This document shows, in pieces, positions 1 through 6,049 of a stretch of 6,049 nucleotides of DNA. Each line of letters starts with the position of its first letter. Within the stretch, counting starts at the first letter, position 1. The stretch is from Ilumatobacteraceae bacterium (GTDB taxonomy: Bacteria > Actinomycetota > Acidimicrobiia > Acidimicrobiales > Ilumatobacteraceae). The position numbers were made by a program, and so were the translations under genes. The notes under the pieces are model-generated. The model searched no databases. It was not told where the DNA came from and saw only the letters and a list, made by a program, of their open reading frames with translations. Location of the stretch: the NCBI GenBank assembly GCA_016650435.1, contig JAENVT010000391.1, forward strand, positions 1-6,049, given 5' to 3'.

Positions 1-1554
1 CAACATGCGGTGACCCGATTGCAGTTGGTCGAGATGTTCGGTGGCCTCGGCGATTCGTCGCTCGAGCTCTGGCATTCGCCCGTAGCGAATCTCTGCAGCC
101 ACCGCGAGATCAGATTCGCGTTCGAGCTGCTGGCCGAGCTGTCCCAACTCCTCTTTCAGCGAGCGAATCGCATCGATCGCCTGCTTCTCTCCCTCCCAGT
201 GCTGCTTCATCTGATGCACCTGAGCGTTGAGGGTGGCGAGCTCGTCGACGATCACGTCGAGCCGCTCCTTGGAGGCCGCGTCGGACTCCTTCTCCAAGGC
301 GACCTGCTCGATCTCGAGCTGCAGGATGCGACGCTGGACGACATCGATCTCGGTGGGCAACGAGTCGATTTCGATGCGCAGTTTGCTGGCGGCCTCGTCG
401 ATGAGGTCGATGGCCTTGTCGGGCAGGAAACGATTGGTGAGGTAGCGATTCGACAACACGGCCGCGCTGACCAGCGCGGAGTCTTGGATCCGTACACCAT
501 GGTGCACTTCATACCGCTCCTTCAAGCCGCGCAGGATTCCGATGGTGTCTTCGACACTGGGCTCTCCGACGTAGACCTGCTGGAAGCGGCGCTCGAGCGC
601 GGCGTCCTTTTCGATGCGCTTGCGGTACTCGTCGAGCGTGGTCGCACCGATCATTCGCAGCTCACCGCGAGCGAGCATCGGCTTGATCATGTTGCCGGCG
701 TCCATCGCACCTTCTGCTGCACCCGCGCCCACGATGGTGTGCAACTCGTCGACGAAGGTGACGACCTCGCCGGCCGCGTCGGTGATCTCCTTCAACACGG
801 CCTTCAACCGCTCTTCGAACTCGCCGCGGTATTTGGCGCCGGCCAGCATCGAACCGATGTCGAGTGAGATCAACCGCTTGCTCTTCAGCCCTTCCGGCAC
901 ATCACCATCAGCGATGCGTTGGGCGAGACCCTCCACGATGGCGGTCTTGCCGACGCCGGGCTCGCCGATCAGCACCGGGTTGTTCTTGGTCCGCCGGCTG
1001 AGCACTTGGATAACGCGGCGGATCTCGTCGTCGCGGCCAATGACCGGATCGATCTTGCCATCGCGGGCGCGCTGCGTGAGATCCTGGCCATACTTCTCGA
1101 GGGCCGCGAAATTCTCCTCGGGGTTCTGGCTGGTGACCCGGTGGCTGCCACGAACCTCTTTCAGGGCCTGCAACAATTCCTCGCTGCCGATGCCGAGGCG
1201 CTGGTTCATGGCCAGCAGCAGGTGCTCGACCGACAAGAAGTCGTCCTTGAGATCCTTCTGGTAGGTCTCGGCATTCTGGACGACGTTGTTGAGCTCGCGG
1301 TTCATCCGCGGATCGTCGCCGCCGTAGGCCTTCGGCAACTTCTGCACGGCCTCGTCGGCCTTGTTGCGGACCATCAGCGGAGCTAGGCCGAGCTTGGCCA
1401 GCACCGCAGGCACGATTGTGTCGTCCTGGCGCATCATCGCTGCCATCAGGTGGTCAGGTGTCAATTCCGGGTTGCTCAGCGCCTTCGCCTGGTCGATCGC
1501 CGCGGCAAAGGCCTCATTCGTCTTCAGGGTCCATTTCTTGGGGTCGAACGCCAT
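1..1554 (-). CDS. clpB: ATP-dependent chaperone ClpB (Hsp100 disaggregase), N-terminal 518 residues, C-terminus outside window
   Basis: ClpB is a cytoplasmic hexameric AAA+ ATPase that threads aggregated proteins through its pore and returns them to the DnaK system for refolding. Read on the minus strand from the ATG at 1554, the frame is open to the window edge with no stop. It begins [15 protein letters not shown] and shows, in order: the Clp N domain with its two repeats (about residues 1-145); the first AAA+ domain with Walker A GEPGVGKT (197-204, Lys203), Walker B VDELHT (268-273, catalytic Glu270), GATTLDEY (from 303) and the Arg-finger region LERRF (320-324); then the Glu/Leu/Gln-rich coiled coil of the middle domain (about 400 onward). 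That middle domain separates ClpB from ClpA and ClpC. A full ClpB has about 860 residues, so roughly 60% is present; the second AAA+ domain lies beyond the left edge. The start is supported by the conserved N-terminus and a GGAG box 8 bases upstream. No frameshift or missing key residue is seen. The gene follows the membrane protein gene at 1643-2671 on the same strand after 88 bases, but seems to have its own promoter. Confidence 0.98.
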   Translation of the reverse strand, partial: MAFDPKKWTLKTNEAFAAAIDQAKALSNPELTPDHLMAAMMRQDDTIVPAVLAKLGLAPLMVRNKADEAVQKLPKAYGGDDPRMNRELNNVVQNAETYQKDLKDDFLSVEHLLLAMNQRLGIGSEELLQALKEVRGSHRVTSQNPEENFAALEKYGQDLTQRARDGKIDPVIGRDDEIRRVIQVLSRRTKNNPVLIGEPGVGKTAIVEGLAQRIADGDVPEGLKSKRLISLDIGSMLAGAKYRGEFEERLKAVLKEITDAAGEVVTFVDELHTIVGAGAAEGAMDAGNMIKPMLARGELRMIGATTLDEYRKRIEKDAALERRFQQVYVGEPSVEDTIGILRGLKERYEVHHGVRIQDSALVSAAVLSNRYLTNRFLPDKAIDLIDEAASKLRIEIDSLPTEIDVVQRRILQLEIEQVALEKESDAASKERLDVIVDELATLNAQVHQMKQHWEGEKQAIDAIRSLKEELGQLGQQLERESDLAVAAEIRYGRMPELERRIAEATEHLDQLQSGHRML

Positions 1555-1562
1555 GTTGTCGG

Positions 1563-1575
1563 CTCCATCTTTCCT
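1563..1575 (-). promoter_or_regulatory. Ribosome binding site region of clpB
   Basis: On the minus strand a GGAG box (1566-1563) lies 8 bases before the clpB ATG, and a second purine run AGGAAAG (1575-1569) lies just upstream. GGAG has the better spacing. An ATG at 1568-1566 between them is out of frame with clpB by 14 bases, so it is not an alternative ClpB start. Confidence 0.55.
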
Positions 1576-1601
1576 GGTCTCAGCTATGTGTCATGAGAAA
1601 T

Positions 1602-1622
1602 GTTGAGTCGGAGTCTATCAAC
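1602..1622 (-). promoter_or_regulatory. HAIR-like operator (putative HspR site) in front of clpB
   Basis: Read towards clpB the sequence is GTTGATA, seven bases, then ACTCAAC. The published HAIR consensus for the actinobacterial heat-shock repressor HspR is CTTGAGT-N7-ACTCAAG. The right half matches at 6 of 7 positions and the left half at 4 of 7 (the TTGA core), with exactly the expected 7-base spacer; the outer C/G pair is changed on both sides to G/C, so symmetry is kept there. HspR (with DnaK as co-repressor) is known to control dnaK and clpB in Streptomyces and mycobacteria. Position and spacing support the call; HspR itself is not in the window. Confidence 0.6.
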
Positions 1623-1639
1623 TTCGCGCCGGTGGTCAA
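1612..1639 (-). promoter_or_regulatory. Candidate sigma-70-type promoter of clpB (-35 TTGACC, -10 TAGACT)
   Basis: On the minus strand TTGACC (1639-1634) is followed after 16 bases by TAGACT (1617-1612). Transcription would start near 1605 and give a leader of about 50 bases. The HAIR-like palindrome covers the -10 box and the start point, which is the arrangement expected for repression. A weaker alternative uses TTGATA (1621-1616), a 17-base spacer and TCTCAT (1598-1593). The sequence alone cannot decide between them, and the -35 box begins only a few bases after the stop codon of the upstream gene. Confidence 0.45.
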
Positions 1640-1642
1640 CCG

Positions 1643-2671
1643 CTAGCGCGGGCAGGAGGAGGCGGCGAGTTCGGTGCCGGCGATGTCGCGGATCGAGACA
1701 CCTTTGGTGTTGGACGTCGTGCGACGGATGAACAACTCGAACGGCGGCTTGCCGGTCATCTCAACCACACCATCGACTCGCAGCTCACCACGCGATTGCG
1801 GATCACGCGATCCGTCGTCGCGGAACGAACCACCGAACTCGATCATCACCGTGGTCGCCGCGTCGGGATTGCCATCTGGCGCTACCGCAACCAGCCGGTA
1901 GTAGATCGAGTCGTCGCTGTACGTAGCCGACACGATGAGATCGGGCACGCCATCGCCGATCAGATCGACCAGCACCGCACTACCGGATTTGGGCGGGGGC
2001 GCCGGCGACACGGCGTTGTTGGCCGTGATCAGTTGGATAACGGCGACGACAGAAGGGTCGTTCAGAGCAACCGGAGTTGCCGTCTTGGGTTGCAACTGCC
2101 ATGTCGGCGCCTCGACCCATAGCCCCAATGGTTCGGCGTTGTCGGCGGCCCGGGGCTGCACGGCAATAGGACATGAAGCCGACATCTCGAGCGGATCGAG
2201 CGGGCGCACCTGCACGCTGAACTGCGAGCCGACAAAGTTGACAACCGACGACATCTGCAGGGATCCCTGCCGCAACTGCGAGACAGCGTCGCCTTGATAC
2301 AGAGCGAAGCCCGCTGGCGAGATGTGGCCGAGCGGGTAACCATCGGCGAAGACCATGTGATCTCCGACGACCGGTGCGAACGTGGTGGTGGTCGCAGCGA
2401 TCGTGGTCGTCGTCGAGGTGGTGCTCGGCGCAATCGTTGTGGAGGTAGTGGTCGATGTCGTGGATGTCGAGGTTGTCGTCGGCGCCACGGTCGGCGCAGC
2501 GACCGCAGGCCGGCGGGCGTCTTGCCACTGCGACAGCACATACGCAGCCGCGCCGCCGACGACCAGGGCCATCAGCACGAGTAGCACGATGCCGACGGCC
2601 CGATTTGAACGGCCACCGTGGAAGGGGTTGCGCTCTTGGTCCGGATCGGGAGGATCCCAAAGATGCGACAT
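1643..2671 (-). CDS. Membrane-anchored protein with Thr-rich stalk and FG-GAP-like Asp loop, function unknown (342 aa)
   Basis: I do not recognise the family. The protein starts MSHLWDPPDPDQERNPF. A hydrophilic head of about 24 residues containing an RSNR stretch is followed by one hydrophobic helix (about 25-46), with no signal-peptidase site evident, so it most likely stays anchored as an N-in/C-out type II membrane protein. Residues 61-97 are almost only Thr, Ser, Ala, Pro and Ile and form a stalk-like linker. The outer part (about 100-342) contains DLIGDGVPDLIV (236-247), whose Asp236/Asp240/Asp244 spacing resembles the calcium-binding loop of FG-GAP/VCBS repeats, but only one such loop is present, so it is not a propeller by itself. 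Cys167 and Cys340 could form a disulfide; this is inference. The frame stays open upstream to an ATG at 2767, but that start would add 32 residues and cross the start of the divergent SNF2 gene; the ATG at 2671 puts the acidic/proline head and helix at a normal place. There is no clear Shine-Dalgarno sequence. clpB follows 88 bases downstream; a shared function is not implied. Confidence 0.85.
   Translation of the reverse strand: MSHLWDPPDPDQERNPFHGGRSNRAVGIVLLVLMALVVGGAAAYVLSQWQDARRPAVAAPTVAPTTTSTSTTSTTTSTTIAPSTTSTTTTIAATTTTFAPVVGDHMVFADGYPLGHISPAGFALYQGDAVSQLRQGSLQMSSVVNFVGSQFSVQVRPLDPLEMSASCPIAVQPRAADNAEPLGLWVEAPTWQLQPKTATPVALNDPSVVAVIQLITANNAVSPAPPPKSGSAVLVDLIGDGVPDLIVSATYSDDSIYYRLVAVAPDGNPDAATTVMIEFGGSFRDDGSRDPQSRGELRVDGVVEMTGKPPFELFIRRTTSNTKGVSIRDIAGTELAASSCPR
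2381..2491 (-). repeat. Low-complexity Thr/Ser codon tract (stalk of the membrane protein)
   Basis: The DNA is a degenerate run of ACC/ACG/ACA/ACT, TCG and GCG-type codons (on the plus strand GTGGTGGTGGTCG-like), encoding residues 61-97. It is imperfect and has no single repeat unit, so it is a compositional tract rather than a tandem repeat array. Such tracts can change length by slippage or recombination. The plus-strand reading is an open Val/Arg-rich frame that has no support as a gene. Confidence 0.7.
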
Positions 2672-2724
2672 GTCGGCGACAGTCTTACGCACCACAACGC
2701 CGGAACCGACGCACACCCCACTCG

Positions 2725-2739
2725 TACACTCGACGTATG
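2725..2739 (+). promoter_or_regulatory. Probable leaderless promoter (-10 TACACT six bases before the ATG) of the SNF2 gene
   Basis: TACACT (2725-2730) fits the actinobacterial TANNNT -10 pattern and ends 6 bases before the ATG at 2737. Transcription would therefore start at or within a base or two of the start codon. There is no Shine-Dalgarno sequence upstream, which agrees with leaderless translation, a common mode in Actinobacteria. No good -35 box is seen at 16-18 bases (the region reads CGGAACCG). The whole intergenic region between the two divergent genes is only 65 bases (2672-2736). Confidence 0.55.
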
Positions 2740-5700
2740 CCCATCCGCCCCAGCGCCGTGCCATCACCTGGCCTGCAGCTGACCTGGCTCGATGGCGAGG
2801 TCGTGGCCTGGCAGCCGGGCCGAGGGGTGTACGGCGGAAATCTCCAGGCCGTCGTCAGCTCGACGTTCCGTCGGCCGCCGACGAGTCAGAACGGCTCGAT
2901 GCGTGTCGTACGAATGGCCTTGCCAGGGGGCGAGCAACAGGTGATGTGCCAACGACTGACCGTCGCCTCGCTCGCCGCGCTCGGTCAACTCGACGCCCTC
3001 GGCAGCGAGGCTGGTGCGTCGGTGGGCTGGCTAGGCGCGACGTATTCGGTGGCGATGCGACTCGTCACCGCCGGCCGCGTCCTGCCGCAGCTGACGGATA
3101 CGGGTCTCGGATGGTGGGTCGCCCGCTGGCGGCCGCTGCGCGCCGATCTGGCCGGTCCGGTTGCCGAACTCGCGGCGACGCAGCCGCCCGTGGTGGCAGT
3201 CGCCAGCCCAGGCTTCACTGCCGAGGAACTGACGACGGTGATCATCGATTCGTTCGTCGATCAAACGGCGCGCTTGCTTTTGGCCGGTGCCGGCTGGCAC
3301 GCGCCGGTCACCGATACTCGGCGAGTCACAGCACGGGCGGCACGGGCTGCAACGCGTGCCCTCAGCGCGCCGGCCGGCGAGTTCCGAGCCGACCCCGAAC
3401 TCAGTGAGGCGCTCGACGATCTGGCGACGATCCTCGATCAGGCCATCCGCCGCGCCGAGGGCGAGCCGATCGTGCGGGCGCGATTGCGACTGGCATTGCC
3501 CGACGAACCGGCGGGCGACTGGCCGCTGTCGCTCGAGTTGGTCGACCCCGATGATCGTGGACGGTGGTGCACCGCCGACGATGTTGCCGGCGGTAGTCCG
3601 GCAGCGATCCGCCTTGCCGGCGAGGAACGCTTCCTACCGATGCTCAGCGAATGTATCGCCACCGCACAGGTCGACATCGAGATGCTCGCTCCATGGCTGG
3701 CGGCGTGGCTCGTCGATCCGAAGCATGGTGTCGACCTCGACACTGCTGCGGCGACGCTCGAGGCAGTCGACGCCTTGGCCACCGTCGACATCGAGCTACT
3801 GACCCCCGAGCGATTGACTCGCCGCACGGCGACCACCAAGGGAGTCGCCCAGCCAAAGGACGCCGCGCGAGCCGGTCGTTTCAGCACGGCGGCGATCATC
3901 GACTGGACCGTCGTCGTCGACGACACTCCCGTCGACGAAGCCTTGCTCGAACGCGCCGCTGCATCGGGCGCAGGGTTGATCAACGTCAACGGCCGGTGGG
4001 TGCGCCTCGACCGCACGGAAGCACGCCGAGCTCTTGCCAATCTCGCCGAACATCGTCGCGACCACAGCGAGCTGTCGACGCTCGACCTCCTGCGGCTCGC
4101 CGCCGAACTCGCCGCGTCGGAAGAACCTCGATCGGCCGTCGAGACTGTTCTCAGCGGCGACAGCCAGGAGATCGACGCCCATGGCCCGGCGATAGCCGCC
4201 ACCGGTTGGCTCGGCGATCTGCTGCAGGGCCTTCCCGATACAGCACTTGCGGAGGGAGTCGAGCCGCCAGGTTTCATGGCGACACTGCGTCCATATCAGC
4301 GCCGCGGGCTGGGATGGTTGCAGTTCCTCTACCAGCTCGGGCTCGGCGGATGCCTGGCCGACGACATGGGTCTCGGCAAGACACCGACCACACTCGCCCA
4401 CATCTCCATTTTGCCGGGCCCGCATTTGGTGATCTGTCCGCTATCGGTCGTCCGCAACTGGGAGGCAGAGGCGGCCAGGTTCACACCAATGCTGCGGGTC
4501 GCCGTCCACCACGGCACCGGTCGCAGCGGCGCGGTCGCCTTCGCCAATATCGTCGCCCAGCACGACCTTGTCATCACGACGTACCACGTCGCCGCACGCG
4601 ATATCGAGACACTGCAAGCAGTGCAGTGGACGACCGTCGTGTTCGACGAGGCCCAGGCGGTGAAGAATCCCGAGACGCGCACTGCCAAGGCATTGCGCAC
4701 GCTGCCGGCCGCACAGCACATCGCCCTGACGGGCACGCCGGTCGAGAACCGGCTCAGCGAGCTGTGGTCGATCATGTCGATGGTCACGCCGGGGCTGCTG
4801 GGCAACCTCACCCACTTCCGCCGGCGCTTCGCCATCCCTATCGAACGCAACCACGACCTCGCTGCTGCCGAGGCACTCCGCCGATTGACCTCGCCATTCC
4901 TGTTGCGCAGGACCAAGGCCGACAAGTCGTTGGTTCCCGACCTTCCCGACAAGGTCGAGCAGTTGGCGTGGGCATCGCTGACACGCGAGCAGGCGAGCAT
5001 GTACCAAGGCGTCGTCGACCAACTGCTGGCCGATGCGCAACAAGCCACCGGCATGCGACGCCGCGGGTTGGTGCTCGCCGCGCTGACGCGCCTGAAGCAG
5101 ATCTGCAACCACCCGGCACACGCCCTCGGCGACGGGTCGCGGCTCGGAGGCCGGTCCGGAAAGCTGACCCGCTTCGACGAATTGATCACTGATCTGATCG
5201 ATGCCGAAGAGCAGGCCCTGGTGTTCACACAGTTCCGCGAGATGGGCCTGCTGCTGCAACGCCATCTGCTCGAGCGTTTCGCCTTGCCGACTCCTTTCCT
5301 GCACGGCGGCGTCACCCGTAAAGGTCGCGATCGCATGGTCGACGAGTTCCAGACAGGGTCGGCGTCGCCACTGCTGCTGGTGTCGTTGCGCGCTGGCGGC
5401 ACCGGCCTCAATCTCACGGCCGCGTCACGTGTCGTGCACTACGACCGCTGGTGGAATCCGGCCGTCGAAGACCAGGCCACCGACCGGGCTTGGCGTATCG
5501 GGCAGCAGCGCTCGGTGTTCGTTCACAAGTTGGTCTGCCAAGGAACGATCGAAGAGCGAGTCGACGCGATGATCAACGACAAACGGGCTCTTGCCGACGC
5601 GGTGGTTGGAACCACCGGCGAGGCTTGGCTCAGCGAGCTGTCGACCGACGAGTTGCGCGATCTGATCGTGCTCGACCACAACGCTGTGCGCGGCGCATGA
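2737..5700 (+). CDS. SNF2-family DNA-dependent ATPase/helicase (HelZ-type, 987 aa)
   Basis: SNF2 ATPases move along double-stranded DNA and remodel or displace bound proteins; bacterial members such as RapA act on RNA polymerase, but for this subgroup the target is unknown. From the ATG at 2737 (MPIRPSAVPSPGLQLTW) the first 500 residues are the poorly characterised extension of this subgroup, including the conserved GLINVNGRWVRLD block (413-425). The motor follows: LRPYQ (517-521); motif I DDMGLGKT (542-549, Lys548); motif Ia LVICPLSVVRNW (564-575); DEAQ box (637-640); motif III LTGTPVEN (664-671); KQICNHP (787-793); motif IV LVFTQF (828-833); LHGG (855-858); motif V LRAGGTGLNL (884-893); DRWWNP (903-908); motif VI DQATDRAWRIGQ (912-923). 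All catalytic residues are present, so it should be an active ATPase. After GKT the usual I/V-Q is replaced by Pro-Thr. An upstream open extension to 2455 is antisense to the membrane protein gene and looks non-coding. The closest named relative I recall is mycobacterial HelZ (Rv2101). Its TGA overlaps the next ATG, indicating translational coupling. Confidence 0.96.
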   Translation: MPIRPSAVPSPGLQLTWLDGEVVAWQPGRGVYGGNLQAVVSSTFRRPPTSQNGSMRVVRMALPGGEQQVMCQRLTVASLAALGQLDALGSEAGASVGWLGATYSVAMRLVTAGRVLPQLTDTGLGWWVARWRPLRADLAGPVAELAATQPPVVAVASPGFTAEELTTVIIDSFVDQTARLLLAGAGWHAPVTDTRRVTARAARAATRALSAPAGEFRADPELSEALDDLATILDQAIRRAEGEPIVRARLRLALPDEPAGDWPLSLELVDPDDRGRWCTADDVAGGSPAAIRLAGEERFLPMLSECIATAQVDIEMLAPWLAAWLVDPKHGVDLDTAAATLEAVDALATVDIELLTPERLTRRTATTKGVAQPKDAARAGRFSTAAIIDWTVVVDDTPVDEALLERAAASGAGLINVNGRWVRLDRTEARRALANLAEHRRDHSELSTLDLLRLAAELAASEEPRSAVETVLSGDSQEIDAHGPAIAATGWLGDLLQGLPDTALAEGVEPPGFMATLRPYQRRGLGWLQFLYQLGLGGCLADDMGLGKTPTTLAHISILPGPHLVICPLSVVRNWEAEAARFTPMLRVAVHHGTGRSGAVAFANIVAQHDLVITTYHVAARDIETLQAVQWTTVVFDEAQAVKNPETRTAKALRTLPAAQHIALTGTPVENRLSELWSIMSMVTPGLLGNLTHFRRRFAIPIERNHDLAAAEALRRLTSPFLLRRTKADKSLVPDLPDKVEQLAWASLTREQASMYQGVVDQLLADAQQATGMRRRGLVLAALTRLKQICNHPAHALGDGSRLGGRSGKLTRFDELITDLIDAEEQALVFTQFREMGLLLQRHLLERFALPTPFLHGGVTRKGRDRMVDEFQTGSASPLLLVSLRAGGTGLNLTAASRVVHYDRWWNPAVEDQATDRAWRIGQQRSVFVHKLVCQGTIEERVDAMINDKRALADAVVGTTGEAWLSELSTDELRDLIVLDHNAVRGA

Positions 5701-6049
5701 GCATCGTCATCACACCGGGCCCTACGCACCTGCGACGGGAGCCGACGCCAGCGGGACGTCTCGCGGCATCGCTGCTTTCGGTCACCGTCGCCGGGCTCGC
5801 CGATCCGCAGCGGTTCCGGCGTGGCAAGGGCTATCTCGCCGACAACGCCATCGCCCGACTCGAGCTGTCAGAGGGTGTGTTGCTGGCAACGGTCGTCGGC
5901 GGCCGCCCCGATCCGTATCACGTCACGATCACTGTCGAGACGGTGAGCCGTCCCGAAGATCTCGGTCAGGTCCCCGAACGTGCCCACGTCGCCCGGCTCA
6001 TTCCGCGCGCCGACGAGCTGTTGTTCTCGTGCACCTGTCCCGATTGGGA
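5697..6049 (+). CDS. SWIM zinc-finger protein, N-terminal 117 residues, C-terminus outside window
   Basis: The frame starts at the ATG at 5697 inside ATGA, overlapping the SNF2 stop by 4 bases, and stays open to the window edge. The product begins MSIVITPGPTHLRREPTPAG, continues with RFRRGKGYLADNAI (40-53), a short stretch typical of the region before a bacterial SWIM domain, then beta-rich sequence with PDPYHVTITV (71-80), and ends in FSCTCPDW (110-117). Cys112 and Cys114 form the CxC half of the SWIM zinc site (CxC...HxC); the HxC half lies beyond the right edge, so the zinc site cannot be fully confirmed. SWIM domains are known to bind DNA or protein partners, and in Actinobacteria a SWIM protein gene commonly sits beside a HelZ-type SNF2 gene. 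The overlap implies coupled translation and a likely joint role with the SNF2 ATPase; that role is inference. The start is fixed by the overlap; no separate Shine-Dalgarno sequence stands out. Confidence 0.87.
   Translation, partial: MSIVITPGPTHLRREPTPAGRLAASLLSVTVAGLADPQRFRRGKGYLADNAIARLELSEGVLLATVVGGRPDPYHVTITVETVSRPEDLGQVPERAHVARLIPRADELLFSCTCPDW

Noticed and set aside
10..867. Long plus-strand open frame (285 codons) opposite clpB
   Set aside because: It is exactly antisense to strongly conserved ClpB sequence; long antisense frames are common in GC-rich genes. Its product shows no recognisable domain and no start signal. The same holds for the overlapping plus-strand frames at 614-1264 and 919-1386.
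1602..1642. Possible intrinsic terminator between the membrane protein gene and clpB
   Set aside because: The only hairpins are a 4-base-pair CGGT/ACCG stem right after the stop and the weak GTTGA/TCAAC arms of the HAIR-like palindrome; neither is followed by a T run.
2381..2491. Tandem repeat or CRISPR-like array
   Set aside because: The periodicity is only that of Thr/Ser codons; there is no constant repeat unit or spacer structure.
2455..2736. N-terminal extension of the SNF2 frame by 94 codons
   Set aside because: It lies antisense to the head, helix and stalk of the membrane protein gene, is Arg/Pro-rich without recognisable sequence, and bypasses the TACACT box placed right before the ATG at 2737.
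2672..2767. Upstream start (ATG at 2767) for the membrane protein
   Set aside because: It would overlap the start of the divergent SNF2 gene by 31 bases and put about 32 unlikely residues ahead of the acidic/proline head. The ATG at 2671 fits better, though no Shine-Dalgarno sequence confirms it.
3651..5192. Plus-strand open frame of 513 codons inside the SNF2 gene
   Set aside because: The product is an Arg/His/Pro/Gly-rich translation of a shifted frame of conserved SNF2 motifs. The SNF2 frame holds every expected motif without interruption across the same bases.
4329..5417. Minus-strand open frames opposite the SNF2 gene (362 and 287 codons)
   Set aside because: They are antisense to conserved helicase motifs, with Ser/Arg-rich or Gln/Gly-rich low-information products and no promoter or ribosome binding site; they are compositional shadows.

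Overview
The window looks like chromosomal, housekeeping-type DNA from a high-GC Gram-positive bacterium. I place it among the Actinobacteriota, quite possibly in the Acidimicrobiia/Ilumatobacter-like group. The reasons are the GC-rich codon use, a HAIR-like (HspR) operator in front of clpB, a start codon sitting right behind a TANNNT box (leaderless style), and a secreted protein with a long Thr/Ser linker of a kind I associate with that class. The taxonomic placement is inference, because no RNA gene or marker protein for phylogeny is present.

Layout: (1) Positions 1-1554, minus strand, hold the first 518 residues of the disaggregase ClpB. The gene leaves the window at the left edge inside the middle domain. 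(2) Positions 1555-1642 are the clpB control region, with a candidate -35/-10 pair overlapped by an imperfect HAIR palindrome and a purine-rich ribosome binding site. (3) Positions 1643-2671, minus strand, encode a 342-residue single-pass membrane-anchored protein of unknown function: a short cytoplasmic head, one helix, a Thr-rich stalk and an extracytoplasmic region with one FG-GAP/VCBS-like Asp loop. (4) Positions 2672-2736 are a short divergent intergenic region carrying a probable leaderless promoter. (5) Positions 2737-5700, plus strand, encode a 987-residue SNF2-family (HelZ-type) DNA-dependent ATPase with all main helicase motifs. (6) From 5697 to the right edge, plus strand, a SWIM zinc-finger protein begins, overlapping the SNF2 stop codon by 4 bases.

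There are two transcription units pointing away from each other. The leftward one contains the membrane protein and then clpB, which appears to have its own heat-shock-type promoter. The rightward one is the SNF2 + SWIM pair, translationally coupled and probably acting together on nucleic acid; the biological role of this pair is not established as far as I know. I see no mobile elements, CRISPR arrays, tRNA or rRNA genes, and no convincing intrinsic terminator. Nothing here is a clear case of an undescribed defence or mobile system. The least understood parts are the SNF2-SWIM pair and the Thr-stalk membrane protein.
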